Shown here: in pieces, positions 25,616 through 35,536 of the stretch
Layout: each line of letters opens with the position of its first letter
Numbering within the stretch: the first letter of the stretch is position 1
Origin: CAYYWP01 sp050176585
GTDB taxonomy: Bacteria > Desulfobacterota > Binatia > HRBIN30 > CADEER01
Direction: 5' to 3'
Length of the DNA stretch: 64,000 nt
Assembly: GCA_050176585.1 (NCBI GenBank)
Contig: JBFXHX010000022.1
Location: 3,475-67,474 of the forward strand
The notes under the pieces: generated by a model
What the model saw: the letters and a program-made list of their open reading frames with translations, nothing else
What the model was told of the DNA's origin: nothing
Database searches by the model: none
Made by a program: the position numbers and the translations under genes

Positions 25616-27568
25616 ATGGTCTCGGTAGCGCGCACGCCCGCCGCACCTCCCATCGCGGTGAGCCTGCTCTCCGAGCAGGACATCTACCTGTTCAACGAGG
25701 GCACGCATGCCCACATCTACGAGAAGCTCGGCGCCCACCCGCTGACCGTAGACGGAACCGCGGGGACATACTTCGCACTCTGGGCGCCCAACGCCGATCA
25801 CGTGTCGGTCATCGGCGACTTCAACGGCTGGAGGCCCGGCGCCCACCCGCTGGCGCCGCGCGGCAGCTCGGGGATCTGGGAAGGCTTCCTGCCCGGTGTC
25901 GGCGAAGGGGCCATTTACAAATTCCACATCGCCTCGCGGTTCGGCGGGTACCGGGTGGACAAAGCCGATCCGGTGGCGCTGCGCACGGAAGTCCCTCCGC
26001 GCAGCGGATCGCTCGTCGCCGCGCCCGTACATGACTGGCAGGACGGCGAGTGGATGCGCGAGCGCCCCGCGCGCCAGCGCCTCGAATCGCCGATGTCGAT
26101 CTACGAGGTGCACCTCGGTTCGTGGCAACGCGCGCCGGAGGACCCCGGCCGGCTGCTGACCTATCGCGAGATCGCGCCCCGGCTGGCCGCCTACGCGCGC
26201 GACATGGGTTTCACGCACGTCGAGCTGCTGCCGATCATGGAGCACCCGTTCTACGCCTCGTGGGGGTATCAGGTGTCGGCGTACTTCGCGCCGACCGCGC
26301 GCTACGGCCCGCCCGAGGATTTCATGGCCTTCGTCGACGTGCTGCACCAGCACGGCATCGGCGTCATTCTCGACTGGGTGCCCTCGCACTTCCCGAGCGA
26401 CGCGCACGCGCTGGCGTACTTCGACGGCACCCACCTCTACGAGCACGCCGATCCCCGCCAGGGCTACCATCCCGATTGGGGCAGCTTGATCTTCAATTAC
26501 GGGCGCAACGAGGTGCGGTCGTTTCTACTGAGTAGCGCGATGCTGTGGATCGATCGCTACCACGTCGACGGCCTGCGCGTAGACGCCGTGGCGTCCACCC
26601 TCTACCTCGACTACTCCCGTCGCCACGGCGAATGGATCCCGAACCGCTACGGCGGGCGCGAAAACCTGGACGCGATCGAGTTCCTGCGGCAGCTCAACAC
26701 CGCGATCTACGCGAGCGCCCCGGGCGTTCAGACCATCGCCGAAGAATCGACCTCGTGGCCCATGGTATCGCGTCCGACCTACGTCGGAGGACTCGGCTTC
26801 GGCTTCAAGTGGGACATGGGGTGGATGCACGATCTGCTCGAGTACACCGCGCGCGATCCGGTGCACCGCCGCTACCATCACACCGCCCTCACGTTTCGCA
26901 TGCTCTACGCGTTCACCGAGAACTTCGTGTTGCCGCTGTCGCACGACGAGGTCGTACACGGGAAAGGGTCGCTGCTCGGCCGCATGGCCGGTGACGACTG
27001 GCAGAAATTCGCCAACCTGCGCCTGCTATTCGCCCACCAGTGGACGCAACCGGGGAAGAAGCTGCTGTTCATGGGTGGGGAGTTCGCCCAGCGGAGCGAG
27101 TGGCGCCACGACCACAGCCTCGACTGGCATCTGCTGCAATACGCGCCACACCAAGGCGTGCAGCGCTGGGTCCGCGACCTGAACCGCGTCTACACCAGCG
27201 AGCCCAGCCTCCACGAGCTCGACCATCAGTGGGCGGGCTTCGAGTGGATCGACGCGAACGACTCCGACGCCAGCGTGATCAGCTATCTGCGCCGCGGCAC
27301 CTCGCCCGATTCGGCCGTCCTCGCGGTGCTGAACTTCACGACCGTGTCACGCCAAGGTTACCGCGTCGGCGTGCCGTGGGGCGGGCGGTGGGAGGAGCTC
27401 CTCAACAGCGACGCCCATGAATACGGCGGCAGCGGTCAGGGGAACTTCGGCGGCGTCGACGCCGAGCCCGCGCCCTGCCACGGGCGCCCCTTCACGCTGC
27501 GACTCACCGTGCCGCCGCTCGGCGCGGTGATCTTGAAGGGCGTTAGAACCGCCGCCGACGAGCGCTGA
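25616..27568 (+). CDS. glgB: 1,4-alpha-glucan branching enzyme
   Basis: A 650-residue cytoplasmic enzyme that makes alpha-1,6 branches in glycogen. An N-terminal CBM48 domain is seen in YFALWAPNADHVSVIGDFNG. The GH13 barrel carries the nucleophile Asp323 in DGLRVDAVASTLYLD and the acid/base Glu in AEEST (375-379), with the later HDEVVHGKGSLLGRM signature. A C-terminal beta domain follows. The length fits the short GlgB type without the extra N-terminal module. I start at the ATG at 25616, about 20 residues before the conserved D-I-Y-L-F-N-E-G. It faces the phosphorylase gene end to end, so synthesis and breakdown of glycogen are encoded side by side. Confidence 0.95.
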   Translation: MVSVARTPAAPPIAVSLLSEQDIYLFNEGTHAHIYEKLGAHPLTVDGTAGTYFALWAPNADHVSVIGDFNGWRPGAHPLAPRGSSGIWEGFLPGVGEGAIYKFHIASRFGGYRVDKADPVALRTEVPPRSGSLVAAPVHDWQDGEWMRERPARQRLESPMSIYEVHLGSWQRAPEDPGRLLTYREIAPRLAAYARDMGFTHVELLPIMEHPFYASWGYQVSAYFAPTARYGPPEDFMAFVDVLHQHGIGVILDWVPSHFPSDAHALAYFDGTHLYEHADPRQGYHPDWGSLIFNYGRNEVRSFLLSSAMLWIDRYHVDGLRVDAVASTLYLDYSRRHGEWIPNRYGGRENLDAIEFLRQLNTAIYASAPGVQTIAEESTSWPMVSRPTYVGGLGFGFKWDMGWMHDLLEYTARDPVHRRYHHTALTFRMLYAFTENFVLPLSHDEVVHGKGSLLGRMAGDDWQKFANLRLLFAHQWTQPGKKLLFMGGEFAQRSEWRHDHSLDWHLLQYAPHQGVQRWVRDLNRVYTSEPSLHELDHQWAGFEWIDANDSDASVISYLRRGTSPDSAVLAVLNFTTVSRQGYRVGVPWGGRWEELLNSDAHEYGGSGQGNFGGVDAEPAPCHGRPFTLRLTVPPLGAVILKGVRTAADER

Positions 27569-27597
27569 GCTCGCCAGCCCGCGCACGCACCGTCGGC

Positions 27598-29820
27598 TCA
27601 GCTCGGGGAACCAACCGCGACCGCGTCGTGCTCCGCCGGGACGTGCGCGACCGAGTCCTCGGGCGGCGAGTAGAGCTCGTTGACGTAGTCGAGCACCATG
27701 CGATGCGCGCTGAAGCGCGGAATGAGCCCGCGCATGGACGCCTTCACCCGTTGCAGCCAGAGGTGCGGAATGCCGTCGGGACCGCGCGCGTAGAACAGCG
27801 GCACGACTTCGTTCTGCAACAGGTCGAACAGCGCGCGCGCATCGTGCTCGTCCTGCGCATGTGCGTCACCGGCCGGAGAGACGATACTCCACCCGTTCGT
27901 CCCGTCGTACGCCTCCTCCCACCAGCCGTCCGCCACGCTGAGGTTGAGGCCGCCGTTGAGCACCGCCTTCATCCCGCTGGTTCCGCTCGCCTCGAGCGGC
28001 GGCCGCGGCATGTTCAGCCAGAGATCGACCCCAGCCACCAGCGCGGGCGCGATGTGGAGATCGTAATCCTCCAGAAACACGGTGCGGGCACCGACGTCCG
28101 CGCGCTTCTGAAAGACGTGGCTGAGCGTCTCCTTCCCTTCGTGGTCCTGCGGATGGGCCTTGCCGGCGATGACGACCTGGATCGGCGTCTTCTCATTCGC
28201 CAGGAGCGCGAGGCCGGGAACGCGCACCAGCAGGTACAGTCGCTTGTAAGCCGCGACGCGGCGCGCAAAGCCGATGGTCAGCGTGTGAGGGTCGAACTGC
28301 TGCGCCGCCGCTTCGATGTACTCGGGCGGCTCGCCGCGCGCCAGGCGGTCGAAGACCGAGCGCTCCCGCACCATCTCGACTAGGTGCGCGCGCAGCTCGC
28401 ACCGGACCGCCCACAGTTCCTCATCGGGTATCGCTTCGATCGCCGCCCATACGTCGGGCTCCGGGATGCGCTTGCGCCAATCCACGGGCAGATACCGGTC
28501 CATCAGCTGCTGCATCGGCCCGGCCATCCAGGTAGTCGTGTGCACGCCGTTGGTCACGTACTTGATCGGCACCTCGTCTGCCGGGAGGTGCGGCCACAGG
28601 GACTGCCACATCGTCCGCGCCACCTGCCCGTGGCGGCGCGACACGCCAATGGCGGCGCGGCTCGACCGCAGCGCCAGCGGCGTGATACTCACCGGCTCCG
28701 TCTGTTCGTACGGGTTCACGCGCCCCTGCGCATAGAACTGGGCCCGCGGGATGCCGAGGGAATCGGCATACCTCCCCAACACGGGCTCTATCTCGTCGGT
28801 GCTGTAGCCCTCGTTCCCGGCCGGTACCGGCGTATGCGTGGTGAACACGGTGCGCTGCGTGATCTCGCGTAGAGCCGCTTCGAACGATGCGCCGTTGCCA
28901 GCGAGCCCGCGCGCCCGCTCGAAGCTGCTGAGCGCCGCATGGCCTTCGTTGAGGTGGACGAGATAGGGCTCGATGCCCATCGCCTGCAGGGCGCGAACGC
29001 CGCCGACGCCGAGCACGGCATACTGGGCTAACCGCACGTGGCGATCGCCGATATACAGGCGCGCCGTGATCCAGCGGTCGATCGGGTGATTGTCCTCGCG
29101 GTCGGTATTGAGCAGGTAGAGCGGCACCCGCCCGAAATCCGCGCGCCAGATGTCGCAGTGCACCGTGCGCCCCCGGATGTCGACGACCACGGTGAGCGGC
29201 CGTTCGTCTGGACCGGTGACCTGCACCGTCGGCAGCCGCTCGAAATCCGCATTCACCCAGTACTCGCGCTGCCAACCGCCCAGGTCGAGATCCTGGTGGA
29301 AGTAGCCCTGCCGGTAGAACAAGCCCATCCCGAGCATCGGCACCGCGAGGTCGGATGCCGCCTTCAAAGTGTCGCCTGCGAGCACGCCGAGGCCGCCGCC
29401 GTACAGGGCGAGCGAGCAGTGTGCGCCGAACTCCGAACAAAAATACGCTACCGGCCGGCTGGTCTGCCCGCCGACCGGCCGCGCGGGCGCGTGCAGATCC
29501 TCCTCGACGGCCTCGACGATGGCGCGCAGCCGCCGGACGTAGCCCTCGTCTTGCGCGAGCTCGTTGAAGCGCCGCGGGGAAGTGGCCTCGATCACGTACC
29601 GCGGATTGCAGCCGCTCCGCCGCCACGCATCGGGGTCGATGTCGTGAAACAGCTGGCCGCCGCCGACCAGCCATGACCAGCGATAATTGAACGCCAGCGC
29701 GGCCAGCGGCTTCAGCGGCTCCGGCATGCGATCGGCGAGCTCGCCGACCGCGCGCTGGACATCGCGCTGCCCGTCGTACGGTCCGAACGGTTGAGGGACT
29801 GACAGGGGTGCGGTGGACAT
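27598..29820 (-). CDS. glgP: Alpha-glucan (glycogen) phosphorylase
   Basis: A 740-residue enzyme of the short alpha-glucan phosphorylase type (GT35), with the N-terminal DUF3417 region (LAALAFNYRWSWL). It releases glucose-1-phosphate from glycogen using pyridoxal phosphate. The PLP lysine is Lys618 in ASGTSGMKAVLNGG. Other conserved blocks are FCSEFGAHCSLALYGGGLG, HLNEGHAALSSFER and GFARRVAAYKR. The start at 29820 fits the family. It converges on glgB with a 29-bp gap, and the opposite strand holds no gene. Confidence 0.95.
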   Translation of the reverse strand: MSTAPLSVPQPFGPYDGQRDVQRAVGELADRMPEPLKPLAALAFNYRWSWLVGGGQLFHDIDPDAWRRSGCNPRYVIEATSPRRFNELAQDEGYVRRLRAIVEAVEEDLHAPARPVGGQTSRPVAYFCSEFGAHCSLALYGGGLGVLAGDTLKAASDLAVPMLGMGLFYRQGYFHQDLDLGGWQREYWVNADFERLPTVQVTGPDERPLTVVVDIRGRTVHCDIWRADFGRVPLYLLNTDREDNHPIDRWITARLYIGDRHVRLAQYAVLGVGGVRALQAMGIEPYLVHLNEGHAALSSFERARGLAGNGASFEAALREITQRTVFTTHTPVPAGNEGYSTDEIEPVLGRYADSLGIPRAQFYAQGRVNPYEQTEPVSITPLALRSSRAAIGVSRRHGQVARTMWQSLWPHLPADEVPIKYVTNGVHTTTWMAGPMQQLMDRYLPVDWRKRIPEPDVWAAIEAIPDEELWAVRCELRAHLVEMVRERSVFDRLARGEPPEYIEAAAQQFDPHTLTIGFARRVAAYKRLYLLVRVPGLALLANEKTPIQVVIAGKAHPQDHEGKETLSHVFQKRADVGARTVFLEDYDLHIAPALVAGVDLWLNMPRPPLEASGTSGMKAVLNGGLNLSVADGWWEEAYDGTNGWSIVSPAGDAHAQDEHDARALFDLLQNEVVPLFYARGPDGIPHLWLQRVKASMRGLIPRFSAHRMVLDYVNELYSPPEDSVAHVPAEHDAVAVGSPS

Positions 29821-29916
29821 GGTGGGACGAATCCGATCAGCAGGTCGGGCAAGCGCGCCCGGTGGTACCCACCTATGTCGAGACCACCACCCGTCGCAAG
29901 TCGGCTTGCGGGCGGG

Positions 29917-31131
29917 TCACCCGCCGGGAGCCTTCTCCGAGGTGGACCCGGGCGGCGGCTCCCCGCCGGTGCTGCGCAAACCAATGCGGACCTGTTCCGG
30001 TTTGACGTCCTCCACCGTCAACTCGGGCGGCGGCCGAATCTGCTGCTCGGAGATCGCAAACGTGCGACGCCCATAGCGCGCCAGCGACGCATCGATGGTG
30101 ATCGGATTGCGCTGCGGATCGAACAAGTAGAACGCGCGCCGCTGGCCGGAGAAGATCGCCGTCACCTCGCTCGGCTCGACCACGTCGAGCTCGTACCCCG
30201 GCGGGATGTTCACCACCTTCACCGGAATCGGATACGCGACGGTGGCCGGGCGCGAGCCGGGCACGAACAGGTACCAAAGCCCCATGACCAGGGCGAGCGA
30301 GGCGATCTTCTCGACCCAGTTCTCGCGCAGTAGCGACCACCAGACGCCAGGTCGCTTCCCGGGCGGCGAGAGCTGGCGCAGAAAGTCGTGCAGCTCGGTC
30401 GCGAGCTCGGCGGCACCGGCGAGCGCGCGGAGGCGCCCGCGCCGGGCGACCGAAATGCGCGCGCGCTCTTCCGAGACGACCACGCAGAGGGCATCGGTCC
30501 GTTCTGCGAGCCCGAGTGCGGCGCTGTGTCGGGTGCCCAACCCGGCGAGCTGGCGGAAGTCGGTCGACAGCGGCAGCTGCGTGGCGAAGCTCAGGACCGT
30601 GTCGTTCTGGATGATCATCGCGCCGTCATGACCCGGCGAGTGCGGGTCGAAGATGCTGCGCAGCAACGGCTCGCTCAAACGGCCATTGAGCTCGACGCCG
30701 CCGTGCAGGTGGCGCTCGAATGGCTGACGGCCCGCCAACACGATCAGCGCGCCGGTGCGGGCGCGGACGAAATCACTCGCGCACGCGCAGATCATCTCCA
30801 CGGTCCCGTACGGGCGATCGTCGAACCGCCGGCGACGTCCCCACAATGCCAGGCGCTCGAAGAGCTGGCGCAGCTCCTCCTGGAAGATCACCAGCAGCAT
30901 GACGACGAACACGGCGAAGAAACCCTGCAGCAACCACGTCGTGAGTCGCAGATCGAGCACGCGCGCGACGATGAACAGCGCGACCAGCACCAGGACGCCG
31001 CCGGCGGCGAGCCGCGCCTGCGTCCGCCGCACCAGCACGAGCGCGGAGTAGAAGAATGTGGTGACGAGCGCGATGTCCAGCAGGTCGACGAGCTTGATGT
31101 CGCGGAGGAGCTGCAGGATGGTGTCGAACAT
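29917..31131 (-). CDS. cdaA: Diadenylate cyclase fused to a YbbR-like domain
   Basis: A 404-residue membrane protein that would make cyclic di-AMP from two ATP. Three transmembrane helices lie at about 11-33, 40-60 and 68-88, as in CdaA. The DAC domain (110-235) has the catalytic D-G-A at 169-171 and RHS at 201-203 (RHSAALG; R-H-R in most homologues). A fourth helix at 276-290 precedes a single YbbR-like domain (297-388; YPIPVKVVNIPPGYELD). In firmicutes CdaA and its regulator CdaR (YbbR) are separate neighbours; here they are one polypeptide. The start is the ATG at 31131 with AAGGAGTGTGGCG upstream; the frame stays open further upstream with no sensible protein. No c-di-AMP hydrolase is in the window. 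Confidence 0.9.
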   Translation of the reverse strand: MFDTILQLLRDIKLVDLLDIALVTTFFYSALVLVRRTQARLAAGGVLVLVALFIVARVLDLRLTTWLLQGFFAVFVVMLLVIFQEELRQLFERLALWGRRRRFDDRPYGTVEMICACASDFVRARTGALIVLAGRQPFERHLHGGVELNGRLSEPLLRSIFDPHSPGHDGAMIIQNDTVLSFATQLPLSTDFRQLAGLGTRHSAALGLAERTDALCVVVSEERARISVARRGRLRALAGAAELATELHDFLRQLSPPGKRPGVWWSLLRENWVEKIASLALVMGLWYLFVPGSRPATVAYPIPVKVVNIPPGYELDVVEPSEVTAIFSGQRRAFYLFDPQRNPITIDASLARYGRRTFAISEQQIRPPPELTVEDVKPEQVRIGLRSTGGEPPPGSTSEKAPGG

Positions 31132-31325
31132 CGCCACACTCCTTGTAACGAGGCGCTGGCCGAAAAGCGAAATACGGCCGCGCGGCGCGAACGACACCAG
31201 CGGTCGGGCGAGCCCGCGCGCGGCCTCGCGAGCGCAGCACGGGCGCGCCGCACTGATCCGCCGGCTTCCATGCACGCGGAACGCGCTGGCTTTTTGGTCA
31301 AGCCATGTGATGGATAGACGGGAGC

Positions 31326-33383
31326 ATGCCGATCGGCAGCAGGCCCCCCGGAGGCGCTGTGCGCCCGCGCCCGCCCCGGCGCCGCGGTCGCGCGCTCCTG
31401 ATCGCACTCGCCGCATGGGCCCTGGGCCGCGCGGCCGTCGCCCCCCAAGCGCACGCGCGCCCCAGCTCCAATCCCAGCCTGGCAGCGGTGTCGAGCCACC
31501 TGCGCGGCGCGCCCAGTGCGGTCCCGCTGGCGCCCACCATGCCGGCGCTGCTCCGCGCCGGCGAAGCGGTCGTGGAGTTGCGATTCTCGGCACTGACCCC
31601 TGCCATCGCCGCGCGCGCCGAGGCATACGGCGCGGTCATTGAACGCCTCTCGTTTCGCTACGCGCGCATCGTCGCGCGCGCGCCGCTCGGGGCGCTCGAG
31701 CGACTCGCGTCGCTGCCCGGGCTCACCGTGATCCATCCGCTGTACGGCGCGCAGGCGAGCGCCGGAAGCGTGCAGAGCCAGGGCGTCGCCGCGCTGCGCG
31801 TGGACGCCGCGCGCGCCCAGCTCGGCGTCGACGGCAGCGGCGTGAGGATCGGCGTATTGTCCGACACGATCAGCGCGCTGCGCGGCGGCGCCTACAGCGG
31901 CAGCGGTTGCCACCGGGTGCTAACCGGATCGAGCCCGCAAGCCACCGGCGACTTGCCGGCCGAGATCACGGTGCTCGATGCGGGCACGTTCGTCGGCGCC
32001 GATGAGGGCTCGGCGATGGCCGAGCTCGTGCACGATGTCGCCCCGGGGGCGGCCGTGCTCTTCGCTTCCGCGTTCCCGGACGAGGCCACGTTCGCCGAGA
32101 ACATCGCCGCCCTGCGCGGCTGCGGCGCCGACGTGCTGGTCGACGACATCCTCTTTTTCGCCGAGCCCATGTTTCAGCCCGGCATCATCCAGCACGCCGC
32201 CGCAACCGCCGTCGCCGACGGCGCGCTGTACTTCAGCGCGGCCGCCAACACGGGCGACGCCGGCATCGATCAGGTGTACCGCGATGCCGCGCCGGAGGAC
32301 GACACCGCCGACCAGCCGACCGGCGCAGATCTGCACGATTTCGGCGGCGGCGATCGCTTCGCGGCCGTCACGATCCCGCCGCGCTGCGGCATCCGCCTGG
32401 TCCTCCAATGGAACGAGCCGTACTCCGGCACGCTCGGCACCGGCGCGGCCACCGATCTCGACCTCTACGCGTACGCCGCCGAATCCCCCGACGCCATGAT
32501 TCTCGCGCGCTCCACCGATACGCAGGGCTGCGCAGGCGCGGGCAGCGGGCGCAACGGCGATCCCCTCGAGATCCTCGCCTTCCAGAATTTCGGCAGTACC
32601 CCGCGCACCATCCATGCCGCGGTCGATCACTACTGCGGCGACGAAACGGTGCGCTTCCGGCTGATCGCGCTGGCGTCGCGCTGCTTGCCGGGGCTCGAAC
32701 CGTACGCATTCGAGGCGGGCGTCTTTGGCGGGCCCGCGATCTACGGTCACGCGGCGGACGCGGCCGTGGTCGCGGTCGCCGCCGCCGACTACCGCGAGAT
32801 CGAGAGCGGCGGCGCCTTCGCGGCGCCGACAGGCCGCATCGACGTGGAGGAGTTCAGCGCGCGCGGCGGCCCGGTAGCGCAATACTTCGATGCCGCTGGG
32901 CGGGCATTGCCCGCAGCGCCGGAAGTGGTGTTCAAACCCGACCTCACCGGCCCCGACGGCACCGACACGGCCTTCTTCGGCTACGACAGTGATGGCAACG
33001 GATTTCCGAACTTCTTCGGCACGTCGGCCGCGGCGCCCCACGCCGCGGCCGTCGCCGCCCTGCTGTGGGAAGCCGCACCGATCCGCGTCGGGCGCTCGAT
33101 CAGCGCGGCGCTGCGCGACAGCGCGGTCGACATCGCGAGCCCGGGTCGCGATCGAGACTCGGGCGATGGGCTCATCGACGCGGGCGCCGCAGCGGCGATC
33201 CTCGCGACCCGTGCGGGCGATTGCGACGCGAGCGGAGAGGTGCTGGTGCACGAGGTCGTCACCGGCGTGCGCATCGCCCTCGGCGACCTGCTGCTCGCGG
33301 CGTGCCCCGCAGCCGATGCGGACGGCGACGGGCGCGTGGTGATCAACGACCTCGTCGCCGCCGTGCGCGCGGCGCTGGCCTGA
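31326..33383 (+). CDS. Secreted S8/S53-like serine peptidase with dockerin-like C-terminus
   Basis: A 685-residue exported protein with a twin-Arg-like, hydrophobic N-terminus (RRRGRALLIALAAWALG). The peptidase domain has Asp180 in GVRIGVLSDT and Ser567 in GTSAAAPHAAA. The place of the usual subtilisin His (HGTHVA) holds Glu227 (GADEGSAMAELVHDVAPGA), giving an Asp-Glu-Ser arrangement as in sedolisins and the S53-like branch of the S8 superfamily. Asn in SAAANTGDAG fits the oxyanion hole. The region 330-480 looks like an inserted beta domain. The last 50 residues form a two-loop dockerin-like module (GDCDASGEVLVHEVVTGV, then DADGDGRVVINDLVAAV). It converges on the FG-GAP gene. Confidence 0.85.
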   Translation: MPIGSRPPGGAVRPRPPRRRGRALLIALAAWALGRAAVAPQAHARPSSNPSLAAVSSHLRGAPSAVPLAPTMPALLRAGEAVVELRFSALTPAIAARAEAYGAVIERLSFRYARIVARAPLGALERLASLPGLTVIHPLYGAQASAGSVQSQGVAALRVDAARAQLGVDGSGVRIGVLSDTISALRGGAYSGSGCHRVLTGSSPQATGDLPAEITVLDAGTFVGADEGSAMAELVHDVAPGAAVLFASAFPDEATFAENIAALRGCGADVLVDDILFFAEPMFQPGIIQHAAATAVADGALYFSAAANTGDAGIDQVYRDAAPEDDTADQPTGADLHDFGGGDRFAAVTIPPRCGIRLVLQWNEPYSGTLGTGAATDLDLYAYAAESPDAMILARSTDTQGCAGAGSGRNGDPLEILAFQNFGSTPRTIHAAVDHYCGDETVRFRLIALASRCLPGLEPYAFEAGVFGGPAIYGHAADAAVVAVAAADYREIESGGAFAAPTGRIDVEEFSARGGPVAQYFDAAGRALPAAPEVVFKPDLTGPDGTDTAFFGYDSDGNGFPNFFGTSAAAPHAAAVAALLWEAAPIRVGRSISAALRDSAVDIASPGRDRDSGDGLIDAGAAAAILATRAGDCDASGEVLVHEVVTGVRIALGDLLLAACPAADADGDGRVVINDLVAAVRAALA

Positions 33384-33434
33384 ACGGGAGCGGCTCCGGA
33401 TCGTCCGGCTGCGGCGCCAACCGCCGCGCCCGGA

Positions 33435-35333
33435 TCAGCACCCGTTCAGCGCCTTTCCCACCGCCGTGACCAACTCGTGCACCGCGACCACGCCATCCGC
33501 GTCCAGATCGGCTGCCGTACAGATCGTCGACGGCTCGCCGAGCGCAATGCGTACCGCGTTCACCAGATCGGCGATCCGCACGGTGCCATCGCCATCGCAA
33601 TCACCCGCGCAGGGCCGATCGCGGCCCGCTGCCTGACTGAGGGCAACGGCGTCCAGCACGTATGCGTCGCCCGCGATCGGCAGCAGGTCGTCGCGGCCGT
33701 CCGCGCCCATCGCGTTCAGGATCGGATCCATCCGCCCATCCCCATTCACGTCGCCATGCGACATGCTGTAAGCGAGCTGGTCGCCCCCGGACGCGCCGTA
33801 CACCACGAAGTGCGGCAGCGCCGGCGGTACCGCCGCCAGGTCGATCTCCGCGGGCAGCGGCGCCGCCGAGCCGAAGAAGATGAATACCGTCCCCGCGCTG
33901 ACCCGCGTGTCCGCCGGCGAGACTTCCACCCGGTCGTTCGGGCTCGCCATCACCAGGTCGTCTCGGCCGTCCATGTCGATGTCGAGCAGCATGGCGGTAT
34001 CGCCGCCGATCGCAAACGACCGCGCGCCGAAGAACCGGCTCACCGTAGCCGGCGGCTGCGTGAGGTCGATCCGCGCACCGCGCAACCCGTTCGCATCGCC
34101 GAGGATCAGCGCCAGCTCTCCGGCCGTCGGGCGGTCGTTGTTCGGCCCGTCCGCGGTGAGGGCTCCGATCACCACATCGCCGCGCCCGTCGCCATTGAAG
34201 TCACCCGCGAAGAGCTCCTCGCCGTAGGTGTCGTCGCGGTCGATCCCGTAGATGATCGCGGTGGACGCGGGCGGCGTCGCCAGATCGATGGCGGCCGGGC
34301 GCAACCCGGCGCTCCCGTAGACGATGTACGCCTCGCCGGCGTCGCATTTGAGACCCAAAGGATCGCACCGATTGTCGGGACCGTCGCCGCCGGCTTTGCC
34401 GTGCGCCCTGAACTCGCCGAACGGATCGGCCTGCGCCGAGAGGCGATTCACCCCCGCCCCGATCAGCACGTCGCCGATCCCGTCCCGATCGATGTCGGTA
34501 CCGCGCACGGTGGAGCCGCTGTGGTCCTCCTCGTCGATCCCGTACATCACCGTCACCGGCAGCTCGGGCGCCGACAGGTCGACCGTGGCGCGCCCGCGCA
34601 GCGCTGTGCCTCCATAGACCACGTGTGTTTCGCCGGCATGCGGGCGCGGCTGGCCGGGCGGGCCGTTGCCCTGGTCGGCCCCGAGGATCGCGTCGGCGAT
34701 CCCGTCGCCGTCGAAATCGCTCGCGCTCACCCACACGCCCAGGCGGTCGCCGGCTTCGGCGCCCACCACCAGCGTCACGGCGCCGGCCGGCGGGTTTGCC
34801 AGGTCGATCACTTGCCCGCCCAATTCGGCACCGCCCCAGATGATCGCCACCTCGCCGCAGTTGGCGCGCTGGTTGTCGACACCGTCGCCGTATTGCGCGC
34901 CGATGATCGCCTCGGCAAAGCCGTCGCCATCGAGATCGGCGGCGGTGACCTCGGTGCCGAGGTTGTCGATCGGGTCGGCGCCGTAGATCAGCACCACATC
35001 GTCGGGCAAGGCGGCGGGGTCGAGCGCCGCCAAATCGCGCTCGCCGCCGATCACGCCGTTGCTCAACACGATGACCGCCTCGCCGGCGCTGGCGCGCTCG
35101 CGATTGGGGCCGCTGTTCGCGTTCATCGGCGTGAGGATCACGTCGGCGCGGCCGTCGCCGTTGACGTCCCCGCCGGCGAGCGGAAAGCCGAGCCGCGAGG
35201 CGTTCGCGGTGCGGTAGTAGAACGTCTGCTGGCCCGCTTGCGCGACGTCGCGCACGTCCCAGGGAATCGCGTTCGCAGGCGGCGCTTGCACCAGCGCCGC
35301 GAATGCGAGCACGCAGGCAATCCGGTTATGCAT
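33435..35333 (-). CDS. Secreted FG-GAP repeat protein with dockerin-like C-terminus
   Basis: A 632-residue exported protein. I start at the ATG at 35333, which begins a signal peptide (IACVLAFAALVQAPPANA); an ATG at 35375 would add 14 residues. About seven FG-GAP/integrin-alpha repeats follow, each with a Ca-loop of the form D-x-D-G-D-G-x-A-D (DVNGDGRADVIL, DLDGDGFAEAIIG, DFDGDGIADAILG) and the phrase G-E-x-x-I-V-Y-G. They should fold as a beta-propeller. The C-terminus is a dockerin-like module (GDCDGDGTVRIADLVNAVRI, then DLDADGVVAVHELVTAV, ending NGC). It is probably a surface or extracellular binding protein. It converges on the peptidase gene; both end in the same kind of module. Confidence 0.85.
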   Translation of the reverse strand: MHNRIACVLAFAALVQAPPANAIPWDVRDVAQAGQQTFYYRTANASRLGFPLAGGDVNGDGRADVILTPMNANSGPNRERASAGEAVIVLSNGVIGGERDLAALDPAALPDDVVLIYGADPIDNLGTEVTAADLDGDGFAEAIIGAQYGDGVDNQRANCGEVAIIWGGAELGGQVIDLANPPAGAVTLVVGAEAGDRLGVWVSASDFDGDGIADAILGADQGNGPPGQPRPHAGETHVVYGGTALRGRATVDLSAPELPVTVMYGIDEEDHSGSTVRGTDIDRDGIGDVLIGAGVNRLSAQADPFGEFRAHGKAGGDGPDNRCDPLGLKCDAGEAYIVYGSAGLRPAAIDLATPPASTAIIYGIDRDDTYGEELFAGDFNGDGRGDVVIGALTADGPNNDRPTAGELALILGDANGLRGARIDLTQPPATVSRFFGARSFAIGGDTAMLLDIDMDGRDDLVMASPNDRVEVSPADTRVSAGTVFIFFGSAAPLPAEIDLAAVPPALPHFVVYGASGGDQLAYSMSHGDVNGDGRMDPILNAMGADGRDDLLPIAGDAYVLDAVALSQAAGRDRPCAGDCDGDGTVRIADLVNAVRIALGEPSTICTAADLDADGVVAVHELVTAVGKALNGC

Positions 35334-35536
35334 GGCAGAAAAGAGCTCGTTGGCGGTCAGGCATTTCGAAGGCATATTTCAGAACGCTACCATTGCCGTC
35401 GCGTTGCTGCACGATTTATCTGAGCCCCGAACCTCCACGCGAAGGCGGGGGAGCCCCGCAAGTATGAGAACACCTCCGGAGCTCTGCGCGTTTTGCGGCT
35501 TCGCGTCGAAAACCCAGTGACGGCTACACTGAAACC

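Noticed and set aside
33477..35423. A 648-codon plus-strand frame opposite the FG-GAP gene
   Set aside because: Antisense shadow. The minus-strand frame has repeated Ca-loops and a signal peptide.
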